Shown piece by piece: positions 18,038 to 26,606 of a DNA stretch of 64,000 bases. This DNA is from Halomarina litorea (GTDB lineage Archaea > Halobacteriota > Halobacteria > Halobacteriales > Haloarculaceae). How positions within the stretch are numbered: position 1 is the first letter of the stretch; the number at the start of each line of letters is the position of its first letter. The translations under genes and the position numbers were made by a program. A model generated the notes under the pieces. It searched no databases. It was given only the letters and a program-made list of their open reading frames with translations, and was not told the DNA's origin. The DNA lies in contig NZ_CP100448.1 in the NCBI RefSeq assembly GCF_024227715.1, positions 2,067,655-2,131,654 on the forward strand, given 5' to 3'.

Positions 18038-19219
18038 ATGCAGGCTGTGATTCTCGCTGCCGGCGAGGGGACCCGGATGCGACCGCTCACACACTCGACG
18101 CCGAAGCCGATGCTCCCGGTGGCGGACCGGCCGCTGGTCGCGCACACCGCGGACGCCGCCGTCGAGGCGGGCGCCGACGAACTCGTCCTCGTCGTGGGAT
18201 ACGAGGCAGACGACGTGCGCGAGTACTTCGGCGAGGAGTACGCGGGCGTCCCCGTCCGCTTCGCCGTCCAGGAGGAGCAACTGGGAACGGGCCACGCCGT
18301 CGGCTGCGCGCGCGAGTACATCGACGGGGACTTCGCCGTCCTCTACGGCGACAACCTCTACGATGCGCCGAGCATCGCCGACCTCTTCGAGAGCGGCCCG
18401 AGCGTCGCCGCCTTCCGGGTCGAGAACCCGACGAACTACGGCGTGCTCACCCTCGACGGCGAGCGGGTGGTGGACATCGTCGAGAAACCCGACGACCCGC
18501 CGACGGAACTCGCGAACGCCGGGGCGTACGTCTTCCCCGAGGAGGCCCGCGACTGGCTGGACGTGCCCAAGAGCGAGCGCGGCGAACACGAGTTCACGGA
18601 CGTCCTCGCCAGGGTCATCGACGAGTACGAGGTACAGGCTGTCGAGGTCGACCGCTGGATGGACGTGGGCCGCCCGTGGGAACTGCTGGAGGCCAACGAG
18701 TGGAAACTCGGCGAGATGGAGCGTCGTATCGACGGCGAGGTTCGCGGCGACGCCGACCTGCGGGGCACTGTCGTCGTCGAGGAGGGCGCCGTCGTCGAGG
18801 CGGGGGTCACCGTCGAGGGCCCCGCCCTGATTCGCTCGGGCGCGGACGTCGGGCCGAACGCCTACGTCCGGGGGGCGACGCTCGTCGGCGAGGACTGCCA
18901 CGTCGGCCACGGCGTCGAACTGAAGAACTCCGTCCTGATGGCCGGCGCGAACACCCCGCACCTCTCGTACGTCGGCGACAGCCTCCTCGGACCCCGCGTG
19001 AACCTCGGTGCGGGCACGCAGGTCGCGAACCTCCGGCACGACGACGAGGACGTCCGACAGACTGTGAAGGGCGAACGCGTCTCGACCGGCCGCCGGAAGT
19101 ACGGCGTCGTCGCCGGCGACGACGCGAAGACGGGTATCAACACGTCGCTCGCCCCCGGCGTGGTCCTCTCGGCGGGCGCGATGACGACGCCCGGCGAGTC
19201 GGTCACGCGCGACCGATAG
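18038..19219 (+). CDS. Bifunctional sugar-1-phosphate nucleotidyl-/acetyltransferase (GlmU-like)
   Basis: This protein of 393 residues joins a nucleotidyltransferase domain (1-230) to a left-handed beta-helix acyltransferase domain (240-390). The N-terminal signature AAGEGTRMRPLTHSTPKPML and the LYGDNLYD metal site mark the NTP-transferase fold, and GARVGAG-type hexapeptides such as GPALIRSGADVGPNAYVRGA mark the second domain. In archaea such enzymes make UDP-GlcNAc or UDP-GalNAc from the sugar phosphate, precursors of glycans on surface proteins. Sugar specificity cannot be read. It is monocistronic. Confidence 0.88.
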   Translation: MQAVILAAGEGTRMRPLTHSTPKPMLPVADRPLVAHTADAAVEAGADELVLVVGYEADDVREYFGEEYAGVPVRFAVQEEQLGTGHAVGCAREYIDGDFAVLYGDNLYDAPSIADLFESGPSVAAFRVENPTNYGVLTLDGERVVDIVEKPDDPPTELANAGAYVFPEEARDWLDVPKSERGEHEFTDVLARVIDEYEVQAVEVDRWMDVGRPWELLEANEWKLGEMERRIDGEVRGDADLRGTVVVEEGAVVEAGVTVEGPALIRSGADVGPNAYVRGATLVGEDCHVGHGVELKNSVLMAGANTPHLSYVGDSLLGPRVNLGAGTQVANLRHDDEDVRQTVKGERVSTGRRKYGVVAGDDAKTGINTSLAPGVVLSAGAMTTPGESVTRDR

Positions 19220-19260
19220 TCCCCGGAAGACCCCTGGCGGACGGCACGTATGCTCGTGCC

Positions 19261-19416
19261 ATGACATGTCCCTTCGCGCGGCGGACCGTCCTCCGTCGCG
19301 CCGCCCTGACCCTCCCCCTGTTCGCCGGATGTTCGCTCCCGAACCGGGCCGACGGGACGGCGACACCCGCGAGTTACACCCACTTCGAAGCGACGCGGAC
19401 GACGGGGTCGACCTGA
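19261..19416 (+). CDS. Very short Tat lipoprotein
   Basis: This 51-codon frame encodes almost only an export signal: a twin-arginine RRTVLRRAALTLPLFAGC segment with lipobox (Cys near residue 24), then 27 polar Ala/Thr-rich residues and a TGA. It starts 41 bases after the nucleotidyltransferase stop and ends 10 bases before the convergent nuoCD stop. It may be a real mini-lipoprotein, or the surviving start of a larger lipoprotein gene whose remainder was lost when nuoCD came to lie here. No homologue is recognised. Confidence 0.5.
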   Translation: MTCPFARRTVLRRAALTLPLFAGCSLPNRADGTATPASYTHFEATRTTGST

Positions 19417-19426
19417 CCGTCCGGAC

Positions 19427-21079
19427 TCAGCGGTCCACGTCGCCCATGATGGGGTCCAGACTGCCGAGCGTCGCCACGAGGTCGGGGACGTACTCGCCTT
19501 CGGCCATCTCGGGGAGCGCCTGCAGGTTCGAGAACGACGGCCCGCGAATCTTGAAGCGGGCGGGTTTGTCGGTGCCGTCCGAGCGGATGTAGATGCCGAG
19601 TTCGCCCTTGGCGGCCTCGACGGCACGGTAGACTTCGGTGTCGGCCTCGGGCTTGAGCGTCCGCGGGACGTTCGACTGAATCTCCCTGTCGGACTCCGGC
19701 CAGTCCTCCAGCAGGTCGACGCACTGCTCGACGATTCGGGCGGACTGCTCCAGTTCGTGCATCCGGACGAGGACGCGGGCGTAGTTATCACAGCCATCCT
19801 CGGTGACGACGTCCCAGTCGAGTTCGGGGTAGTAGCCGTAGGGGTCGTCGCGGCGCAGGTCGTAGTCGACGCCCGATCCGCGGGCGACCGGTCCCGTCAC
19901 GCCGTAGTCCCTCGCTACTTCGGGGTCCAGACGGCCCGTGTCGACGGTCCTGAGCTGGAATATCTCGTTGGCGGTGAGCAGATCGTGGTACTCCTCGATT
20001 TTCGGGGGCAGACCGTCGAGGAAGTCCCGCGTCTCGTCGAAGAACTCCTCGCGGGGTTCGGGCAGGTCCCACGCGACCCCACCCAGCCTGAAGTAGTTGA
20101 ACATCAGGCGCTGGCCCGTCAGGTCCTCCAGCAAATCTTGGACGAGTTCGCGGTCCCGAATGGCGTACATGAACGTCGCGGTGAACTCGCCGATGACGTC
20201 GAGGGCGAACGTCCCCACGGCGAGGAGGTGTCCGAGCATCCGTGAGAGTTCCGCGCTCATCGTCCGGACGACCTGTGCGTACTCGGGCACCTCCAGCCCG
20301 GCGAGGTCCTCGGCGGCGCGCGCGTACGCCCACTCGTTGAGCAGTCCGGCACCCGACCAGTCCCAGCGGTCGGGGTACGGCATGATCTGGTGGCGGTAGG
20401 TCCCCTGCTGGCACATCTGCTCCTCACAGCGGTGGATGTAGCCGATGTCGGGGTCCACGTCCGCGACCATCTCGCCGTCGAGTACCACCTTCAGGTGGAG
20501 GACACCGTGCGTCGAGGGGTGGTGCGGCCCGACGTTGAGGAACATCGTGTCCGCGCCGTCGCGCCGATCGTCCTGTAGGGGGTTGGCGTGTTCGCGGAAG
20601 GTGACGACCTGCGACTGCTCGGCGTCGTAGTCGGCCCTGAGCGGGTGGCCCACCCACGTCTCGGGCAGGAGGATGCGCCGCGGGTCCGGGTGGCCGTCGT
20701 ACTCGATACCGAGGAGGTCGTAGGCCTCGCGTTCGTGCCACTCGGCGGACGAGAAGACGGGCGCGGCCGTCTCGCTGCGTGGGTCGTCGCGCGGGACGGG
20801 GACGACGACGCCTACCTCTTCCGTCGGGTCGGCGTACCGCCTGAGGTGGTAGACGCTCTCGAAGCGGTCGTCGTACTCCTGTGCCGTCACGCAGGCGAGG
20901 TGGTCGAAGTCGAGGTCGTCCCGGAGCGTCCGAAGGGTCGCCTGCACGTCGTCGGGTCGGACCACGACGGCGGGAGCGTTGCCGTGGACCTCCCATTCGA
21001 TGGCGAAGTCGGCGAGCGCAGTTCGAAGCGGGGAGGGTACGTCGGCGTCGCGGGAGACCACTGTTCCGTCGGAGCGCAT
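19427..21079 (-). CDS. nuoCD: NADH-quinone oxidoreductase subunit C/D fusion, orphan
   Basis: This is a fusion of complex I subunits C and D in 550 residues. The C part (1-170) contains WHEREAYDLLGIEYDGHPD. The D part starts with NVGPHHPSTHGVLH and continues with IGYIHRCEEQM, LTGQRLMFNYFRLGGVAWDL and the C-terminal DPIMGDVDR, where family members end. Both halves look intact. No other nuo gene is in the window, though haloarchaea normally encode NuoCD inside a complete nuo operon. It may be a displaced or second copy. It diverges from an HTH_10 regulator 96 bases away. The start at 21079 is preferred over 21121. Confidence 0.88.
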   Translation of the reverse strand: MRSDGTVVSRDADVPSPLRTALADFAIEWEVHGNAPAVVVRPDDVQATLRTLRDDLDFDHLACVTAQEYDDRFESVYHLRRYADPTEEVGVVVPVPRDDPRSETAAPVFSSAEWHEREAYDLLGIEYDGHPDPRRILLPETWVGHPLRADYDAEQSQVVTFREHANPLQDDRRDGADTMFLNVGPHHPSTHGVLHLKVVLDGEMVADVDPDIGYIHRCEEQMCQQGTYRHQIMPYPDRWDWSGAGLLNEWAYARAAEDLAGLEVPEYAQVVRTMSAELSRMLGHLLAVGTFALDVIGEFTATFMYAIRDRELVQDLLEDLTGQRLMFNYFRLGGVAWDLPEPREEFFDETRDFLDGLPPKIEEYHDLLTANEIFQLRTVDTGRLDPEVARDYGVTGPVARGSGVDYDLRRDDPYGYYPELDWDVVTEDGCDNYARVLVRMHELEQSARIVEQCVDLLEDWPESDREIQSNVPRTLKPEADTEVYRAVEAAKGELGIYIRSDGTDKPARFKIRGPSFSNLQALPEMAEGEYVPDLVATLGSLDPIMGDVDR

Positions 21080-21175
21080 GTGAGTGCTGGCCCCCCGACA
21101 CCGAGGAGCGTTCTGCCGCACCGACTAGCCCGTTTATCAAGGCTTAGTTGGAAGCGGTCCGACCGGGCGGGACGG

Positions 21176-21844
21176 ATGAAGTCGCTCCACTGTCGTCTCC
21201 GGTTCGCCGGCGGAAGCCTGCACCCGGTCCACCGGGCCATCGTGGACCGCGAGTCGCTGACGCGAGACTACCTCTGTCACTGGAACACGGCGGGCGACGG
21301 GCCCGACACGTTCGTTTACTTCGTCGAGGGCGACCGGTCGACCTTCGAGTCGGTCCTCGACGACACCGACCTCGTCGTCGACTACGATGTCGCCCCGATC
21401 GGGCCGGAACGGTTCTACACGTACGTCAGACAGGAGCATCGCCCCGTAGACGAGGACGTGTTCGGGGCCGTGACGCGGGCGGGGGCCGTCGTCGTCCCCC
21501 CGGTAACGTTCGAGGGCGACGGCTCGGCGTCCCTGACCGTCCTCGGCGACGCGACGGCGCTCCAGCGGGTGGTCGACTCGCTCCCCGAGGTGGTCGGCGT
21601 GGACGTCCGGCGCATCGGGCGGTACACCGGCGGTCCGGGCGCGTTCGACCCCGGCCTCACGGCACGTCAGCGGGAGGCCGTCGAGCGAGCGGTCGACGTG
21701 GGGTACTACGCGACGCCGCGGACGGGGTCGGTCGCAGACGTGGCCGAGGAACTCGACTGTGCCCCCGCGACGGCCGCCGAGCACCTCCGGAAGGCCGAGA
21801 CGGCGATCGTCGAGGCGCTGGTCGACTCCGCCCGGGGACCCTGA
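21176..21844 (+). CDS. HTH_10 (bacterio-opsin activator-type) regulator
   Basis: This DNA-binding regulator of 222 residues has an N-terminal sensor-like alpha/beta region (1-150) and a C-terminal HTH_10 domain, recognisable by LTARQREAVERAVDVGYYA and the helix-turn-helix SVADVAEELDCAPATAAEHL. Such proteins act as activators in haloarchaea; the best known member is Bat. A gtttatc element at 21132-21138 is about 40 bases upstream. The divergent neighbour is the orphan nuoCD, a plausible target, but that is inference. Confidence 0.85.
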   Translation: MKSLHCRLRFAGGSLHPVHRAIVDRESLTRDYLCHWNTAGDGPDTFVYFVEGDRSTFESVLDDTDLVVDYDVAPIGPERFYTYVRQEHRPVDEDVFGAVTRAGAVVVPPVTFEGDGSASLTVLGDATALQRVVDSLPEVVGVDVRRIGRYTGGPGAFDPGLTARQREAVERAVDVGYYATPRTGSVADVAEELDCAPATAAEHLRKAETAIVEALVDSARGP

Positions 21845-21991
21845 CCGGGGGGCGAGTCGGCCGAACTCCCGGCGTTCGGCAAAAAGCCGCGGCGACGCGG
21901 GGACTAAGTTACGGGGTACCCTTGGCTCGACAACGATGGACGTACGAGCCGAGCGACTGACGCATCGACTGGTGAGGGGGGTGACGGCGAG

Positions 21992-22174
21992 ATGGTCGAC
22001 CCGACGTCGGATCTGAACGAGGACGTCGACGAGGACGAGGCACCGCGCTGTGCGGTCTGTGGCGACCCGGTGGTGAGCGCGGACCACCGCGTGGTCACGT
22101 GGGTCGAGGAGGGGAGCGCTCGAACCGAGCACTTCTGCGATGCGACCTGCCGAGACGAGTGGGACGGACCCTGA
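21992..22174 (+). CDS. Small zinc-finger protein
   Basis: This acidic protein of 60 residues has two cysteine pairs: CAVCGDPV near residue 20, and HFCDATC near residue 47, with His residues between. The pattern resembles the very short Zn-ribbon/TRASH-like proteins that are abundant in haloarchaea. An AT-rich patch (aagttacgg) lies about 85 bases upstream. Function is unknown; metal binding is inferred from the Cys/His spacing. Confidence 0.75.
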   Translation: MVDPTSDLNEDVDEDEAPRCAVCGDPVVSADHRVVTWVEEGSARTEHFCDATCRDEWDGP

Positions 22175-22533
22175 CCGGTCGCTCCGTCGGGCGGACTACT
22201 CGTATCGTGTGGATGTCACGGGGACCGACGAGCGGTACAGCTATTATGGCGCTGGTCGTCGGATGGAGTGGCTTCCGAGGGAGCGACGTTTCGGGAGCCA
22301 GCACCGGCACGCGCCGGGAGTACCACCTGTGAACGGCCGTACCTGAACCCGGACCCCACGACCGGGTTCTACGTACGTTCCGACGTGCATCCGGTCCGTC
22401 CCCACGACGGGTTCTTCGGATGCACTCTCCCTCGACGAGCGACGGCGCCCGAAAGGGGGACGCTAACCGTCCGAAAGCAGTCGTCGCCCCTCCTCGCGGT
22501 GATATCGTCCGACCGGTTGGGCACCGAGTAACA
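22175..22533. other. Intergenic stretch, possible structured RNA
   Basis: These 359 bases contain no frame with convincing gene character. The striking content is a pair of stable hairpins at 22345-22425, listed separately. The rest shows no repeats or promoter that I can defend. Confidence 0.4.
22345..22425. repeat. Paired hairpins sharing a repeated loop sequence
   Basis: The first hairpin (22345-22369) pairs GAACCCGG with CCGGGTTC around a nine-base loop. The second (22385-22425) pairs GTGCATCCG with CGGATGCAC. Both carry nearly the same sequence, CCCCACGACCGGGTTCT in the first and CCCCACGACGGGTTCT in the second. The arrangement suggests a structured RNA element or a duplicated regulatory site, upstream of the small membrane protein at 22534. 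Confidence 0.45.
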
Positions 22534-22767
22534 ATGTCCTCAGAGGCCGTCCGTGTACCTGTGATGGACACGCCCATCGTCGTGCTCGTCCTCTCCGCCA
22601 TCCTGCTGGAGTTCGTCGGCTTCGTGGGAATCGCGAGCGGGCGGATGGGCGTATGGACCGCGGTGAGCCTCTGGACCGTCGCGCTCGGACTCCTCGTCAC
22701 GGCGCGACTGGTCGAACACCTCGCCGAGTCCGGTCCGCGGCGAGGACAGCCCGGTCGCGGCGTCTGA
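22534..22767 (+). CDS. Small two-helix membrane protein, hypothetical
   Basis: The product has 77 residues and two predicted membrane helices (about 12-32, IVVLVLSAILLEFVGFVG, and 38-58, WTAVSLWTVALGLLVTARLV), followed by a short basic tail. An internal ATG at 22564 gives a shorter form that keeps both helices. I do not recognise the family. The hairpin pair ends about 110 bases upstream. The gene ends 21 bases before the convergent ferritin-like gene. Confidence 0.6.
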   Translation: MSSEAVRVPVMDTPIVVLVLSAILLEFVGFVGIASGRMGVWTAVSLWTVALGLLVTARLVEHLAESGPRRGQPGRGV

Positions 22768-22788
22768 GAGGGGGACGCGGTCGCTCTC

Positions 22789-23499
22789 TCAGTTCTCGAT
22801 GAACTGGCTGGCGATGGCGAGTACCTGCTCCATGCTGCGAGCGGGGTCGAAGGCACCGCTCCACGGCGCTCGCTGGTTGAGGACGCCGAGGTAGGCGGCG
22901 TGGCGCGCCTCGACGCTGTGGATGGACAGCGCCGCCTTCAGAATCTCCTCGTTCTGAATCATCGGGGCCGCGCCCGCGTACGCGGAGACGCCGACGTTCT
23001 CGATGGTGTGTGCGAGGGCGACGAACTCCTCGGGCGTCTGGTACGGGAAGGTGAACTCCGGGATGTCCGCGGGGGTGCCACCGACCTTCTCGATGGTCGC
23101 CCGGAGCGCGTCGGCGTGTTCGCGCTCGTGCATCCCGATCTGTTCGAGGAACTGGTAGGTGCTGTGCTGGACGGAGAGGTCCTGGAAGACCTCGCCGCCG
23201 ACCGTCCCCTCGTTCTCGATGTCCTCCAGTTCGTCGAACGTCTCGAGGGCCTCCGCGTAGTAGTGGGCCTCAAGTTCCTCGAGCGTCAGCGCGTAGTTGA
23301 GGATGTCGACGTCGCTGACCTCGCCTGCGTGGTCCTCGGCGGCCGCCCCGCCACTGCCCGCGAACGAGAGGAGCGCCCCGCCGACGCCCAGTTTCGCCGC
23401 ACTCGACATGAAGCTCCGCCGGTCGGTCAGGAGGTCGCTCGCGTCGCCGACGATGTTCTGTACTAGTTCGTGGCCGGTTGGTCCGTTGGTGTCGTCCAT
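22789..23499 (-). CDS. Ferritin-like domain protein with Tat signal
   Basis: This protein of 236 residues has a twin-arginine motif, TDRRSFMSSAAKLGVGG, near residue 25, followed by an Ala/Gly stretch ending about residue 54, then a four-helix ferritin-like domain. Metal-ligand-type residues appear in LEELEAHYYAEAL, IGMHEREHADAL and SIHSVEARHAAYL. It is probably exported folded. Members are linked to stress or desiccation survival in other microbes, but the enzymatic role is unsettled. No lipobox is present, so it is likely released or cell-wall associated. Confidence 0.82.
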   Translation of the reverse strand: MDDTNGPTGHELVQNIVGDASDLLTDRRSFMSSAAKLGVGGALLSFAGSGGAAAEDHAGEVSDVDILNYALTLEELEAHYYAEALETFDELEDIENEGTVGGEVFQDLSVQHSTYQFLEQIGMHEREHADALRATIEKVGGTPADIPEFTFPYQTPEEFVALAHTIENVGVSAYAGAAPMIQNEEILKAALSIHSVEARHAAYLGVLNQRAPWSGAFDPARSMEQVLAIASQFIEN

Positions 23500-23634
23500 A
23501 GTGGGGGTGCGCCGATGCGCGTCTGTACAGTCGAATATCGACTAATAGAGCGTTTGCCGAACTCCCACCCAATTTCGTTCGTAAAAGGAGCGAATATACT
23601 CCCTAATTATTGAATGTTCTCGAAATGGGGTGTA

Positions 23635-23946
23635 TCAGTCCCACGTCGTCCACGTGAGAAAGAGGAGACCGCCGAACTCCATGGCCCGCAGGCCGAACAG
23701 GGTCAACTGGGCCGGGCGCGGGACGGCCTGCGGGTCGGAGACCCACGCGCTGAGGGTGGGTTCGAGGACGAACAGGTAGAAACCGACGGCGTTCTCCCCG
23801 AAGAGGAAGAGGGCGAACAGGGCGAGACCGAGCGTGTGCTTCGAGCGGAACCGGAGGTAGTTGCGCCCCCAGACGTAGCCGAGGGCGACGAGGAGCACCA
23901 GGTTCGCGGCGAGGAGCACTCGCATCAGGTCGATGAGCGCGCTCAT
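23635..23946 (-). CDS. Three-helix membrane protein linked to wHTH regulator
   Basis: The product has 103 residues and three membrane helices (about 8-26, 38-61 and 80-99), with a short polar loop containing a basic NYLRFRSKHT patch. It lies 67 bases downstream of the winged-helix gene on the same strand. I know such regulator-plus-small-membrane-protein pairs from haloarchaea, where the two are thought to work together, but no function is established. An AT-rich region of about 130 bases follows its stop. Confidence 0.7.
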   Translation of the reverse strand: MSALIDLMRVLLAANLVLLVALGYVWGRNYLRFRSKHTLGLALFALFLFGENAVGFYLFVLEPTLSAWVSDPQAVPRPAQLTLFGLRAMEFGGLLFLTWTTWD

Positions 23947-24013
23947 CGTTCGTCACGACTCCGTCCGTCTTGATACGCTGTTTCCCAAATCTCTCCCATG
24001 TCGGTTCCAGTTC

Positions 24014-24361
24014 TCATGTCTCGGGGTCCTCGCGTCCCCCGTCGGTACTGTCTGCACCCTCCGGGGGGGTTCGTTCTTCCGATTCGTCCGCGACTTCGCC
24101 GAAGATGGCCTCCACGACGTCCCAGTGGGCGCGCGCCTGACCGGACGGGACGTAGACGGCCCCGTAGTCGTCGCCGCTGGAGGTGACGACGCCGTTGTCG
24201 ACGAGGACGTCGAGGTGGTGGCGGACGGTCTTGTAGTCGAGGTCGAGGTCCTCTGCGAGCCTGTTGGCGTTGCGAGGGCGCTCGTCCAGCGTCCGGAGGA
24301 TGCGTACGCGGTTGGGACCACCCCGGGTGCCGGTGAGCACGTACCAGAGGACCGCCTCCAT
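24014..24361 (-). CDS. Winged-helix transcriptional regulator (ArsR-like)
   Basis: This regulator of 115 residues carries a winged helix: GGPNRVRILRTLDERP, then the recognition helix region AEDLDLDYKTVRHHLDVLVD and the wing VTSSGDDYGAVYVPS. The C-terminal 30 residues are acidic and disordered. There are no metal-binding cysteines, so it is not a metal sensor of the classical ArsR kind. It is followed by a small membrane protein and diverges from an HTH_10 regulator 298 bases away. Confidence 0.82.
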   Translation of the reverse strand: MEAVLWYVLTGTRGGPNRVRILRTLDERPRNANRLAEDLDLDYKTVRHHLDVLVDNGVVTSSGDDYGAVYVPSGQARAHWDVVEAIFGEVADESEERTPPEGADSTDGGREDPET

Positions 24362-24659
24362 TGACGGTGGCTGCGTGGCCCTCCCTCAAAGAGATTCGTC
24401 TTGTGGGATTCGGGAAACGGAAACCCTCCCGACGCCCGCGGGTCCAGTGGTGACGGACCGGTCGAGTACGGCCGGTGGCCAAGTGCAGTGTCACCGGAGC
24501 GGGTGCGGAACGCCGAATCGGACGCCGAGAGGCGTTCGACGCTTGGCATCCTTCCGCATTAAATTGGTGTTACTTCAGGCTGGGCACACGCGACGAATTG
24601 ACCGAGGGCGAGTCGGCGATGGGGTCAAGACTTTAGCGGCTCGCTCGCGCGTACCCGAT

Positions 24660-25325
24660 ATGGCAACCGTCGTGACCGGGACGGTACCGGCAGGGGAGTT
24701 CGCGCTGGAACGCACCCTCTCGTCCGTCCCCGACGTGGAGTTCGAGTGCGAGCGGGTAGTCGAGTCGGGCGGAGACATCGTGATGCCCCTCACCTGGGCG
24801 CGCGCGGACGACCCGGAGGCACTGGAGGCAGCACTCGCCGACGACCCGACCGTCGAGGAGGTGTCGCTCCTCGCCGAGTTCGAGGAGGAGCGCCTCTACC
24901 AGATGAACTGGGTCGACCGGGTCCAGCTCATCGTCCAGATGATAACTAACGCCCACGCGACGGTCCTCGAGGCGTACGGGAACGGCGAGGAGTGGACCCT
25001 CCGGGTGATGTACCCGAGCAGGGACGACCTCTCCGCGACCCACGAGTTCTGTGACGCCCACGGCGTCACGTTCGACGTCGAACGCATCCGCGAACTGGAG
25101 GGCGAACCCGCCGGACGCTACGGGCTGACCCGCGAGCAGTACGAGGCGCTCCGGACCGCCCACGAGGCCGGCTACTTCGCGGTCCCGCGCAAGACCAACC
25201 TCGACGACCTCGCCGACGACCTCGGTATCTCCCATCAGGCGCTCTCAGAACGCCTCCGTCGCGGCGAGGACGCCCTTCTGGAGGCGACCCTCCTCGTCGG
25301 GTCGACCCCCTGGCGGACCGACTGA
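24660..25325 (+). CDS. HTH_10 (bacterio-opsin activator-type) regulator
   Basis: This protein of 221 residues has the Bat-type architecture: an N-terminal half with a beta-rich domain (FALERTLSSVPDVEFECERV) and a C-terminal HTH_10 with LTREQYEALRTAHEAGYFAV and the helix-turn-helix DLADDLGISHQALSERLRRG. The ATG at 24660 gives the usual family start MATVVTGTVPAGEF; the longer frame upstream runs antisense to the divergent regulator. Target genes are not indicated by context. Confidence 0.85.
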   Translation: MATVVTGTVPAGEFALERTLSSVPDVEFECERVVESGGDIVMPLTWARADDPEALEAALADDPTVEEVSLLAEFEEERLYQMNWVDRVQLIVQMITNAHATVLEAYGNGEEWTLRVMYPSRDDLSATHEFCDAHGVTFDVERIRELEGEPAGRYGLTREQYEALRTAHEAGYFAVPRKTNLDDLADDLGISHQALSERLRRGEDALLEATLLVGSTPWRTD

Positions 25326-25453
25326 CCCGCTCGCCGTCACCCCCGACCTCCCCTCGGTCTCCTCCGCCGTCGCGAGTCCAACCCACGACGACCCCGACAC
25401 GTAACCGTCGACGGTTTCCCAACGGCTTTGTCGTACCCCTCCGTGGTTGCGCC

Positions 25454-26272
25454 ATGCGCCGACGTTCCGTGCTGGGTCTCGCCGGCGGTGCCGCGGCGAC
25501 CCTGACGGGGGGTGCGCTCGCAAGCACCCTCGGCGGGGAGTCCACCCCCGACGCCCCCGAGGCCCGTGCGCTCGTCGCCGGGAGTCTCCTCCGCGTCGCA
25601 CGGTCAGTCCCCGACGGCACCGTCGAGGCACACGGCAGTGCGGCGGTCAATCGACTCGTCCGCGAGGGTGCGCGCCGCCCCGACGCGGTGGCGCTCGCCG
25701 ACCCCGTCCTCTTCGAGGGGGTCTGTGACCAGGCGACGCTGTTCGCGACGAACGCCCTCGTCCTCGCCTACGACCCCGACGGTCCCCACGCCGACGCGAT
25801 TCGGACGGACTGGCGGGCCGTCGCGGACCCGGGGGTGCGCGTGGGCCGGACCGACCCCGAGAATGACCCCCTCGGCTACCGGACCGTGATGGCGATGGAC
25901 CTCGCCGGCCTGGGGGGTGCCCTCGACGGGTCGGTCGTCCTCCGCGAGGTGGACCTCGCGAGCGTCCTCGCCGGCGGGCGACTGGACGCCGCCTTCGTCT
26001 ACCGGAGCATGGCCGTCCAGCACGACCTGCCGTCCGTCCCCCTCCCGGCGGATATCGACTTCTCGGACCCGGACCGCGCGGAGGCGTACGCCGACGCGAG
26101 CTACGACCTTCCGGAGCGGACGGTCCGAGGTGCGCCCATCAGGTACGGCGTTGGTGTCCGCACCGACAGGGGGACGTCGTGGGCGCGCCGCCTCGCCACC
26201 GGGACGGACCGCCTCCGCGAGGCGGGGTTCACCGTCCCCGACGGCTACCCCCGGGACGTCCCGGTGGGGTAG
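25454..26272 (+). CDS. Extracellular solute-binding protein, WtpA/ModA-like
   Basis: This secreted binding protein of 272 residues has a Tat-type signal, MRRRSVLGLAGGAAATLTG. The mature part resembles tungstate/molybdate-binding proteins: AHGSAAVNRLVREG near the start, LFATNALVLAYDPD, then GRTDPENDPLGYRTVMAMDL, which corresponds to the oxyanion-binding segment of archaeal WtpA. It is shorter than typical WtpA (about 340), and no permease or ATPase gene lies beside it. Oxyanion binding is therefore likely but the transporter partner is elsewhere or absent. Confidence 0.75.
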   Translation: MRRRSVLGLAGGAAATLTGGALASTLGGESTPDAPEARALVAGSLLRVARSVPDGTVEAHGSAAVNRLVREGARRPDAVALADPVLFEGVCDQATLFATNALVLAYDPDGPHADAIRTDWRAVADPGVRVGRTDPENDPLGYRTVMAMDLAGLGGALDGSVVLREVDLASVLAGGRLDAAFVYRSMAVQHDLPSVPLPADIDFSDPDRAEAYADASYDLPERTVRGAPIRYGVGVRTDRGTSWARRLATGTDRLREAGFTVPDGYPRDVPVG

Positions 26273-26276
26273 CGCG

Positions 26277-26606
26277 TCACTCCACCTCGCGCCCGCCCCA
26301 GACGAGTTTGTCGGGGATGCGCACCGTCGTGTCGCGCTCGACGGTCAGCTGACAGGAGAGTCGGGGGTAGCCGAAGCGTGCGGCGAGGGTATCGTGCCAG
26401 TGGTCGGGCGCGCGCGGCGTCTCGACGCGGACGCCGCAGGTGGCACAGAGCCCCCGCCCGCCGCAGTTCAGGCGCTCCGTGAGCCGCGTGTACGGCGAGA
26501 GGCCGGCGTCGAGAAGCGTGCGGCGGAGGTTCGTCCCGACGGGAACCGAGCGGACCGTCACCCCGCCGTCGTGGTGGACGGTCAGCGTGACGGTGGGTTC
26601 GTCCAT
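26277..26606 (-). CDS. 2Fe-2S ferredoxin
   Basis: This plant-type ferredoxin of 109 residues has the cluster-binding cysteines in LNCGGRGLCATCGV (about 45-54) and LSCQL (about 86), the usual C-x5-C-x2-C plus distant C. Preceding beta strands (VTLTVHHDGGVTVRSVPVG) form the beta-grasp fold. It is short and lacks the helical insertion of the main haloarchaeal ferredoxin. The frame extends upstream, but the ATG at 26606 gives the proper beginning. It may serve the cytochrome P450 1.1 kb away, which is inference. Confidence 0.85.
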   Translation of the reverse strand: MDEPTVTLTVHHDGGVTVRSVPVGTNLRRTLLDAGLSPYTRLTERLNCGGRGLCATCGVRVETPRAPDHWHDTLAARFGYPRLSCQLTVERDTTVRIPDKLVWGGREVE

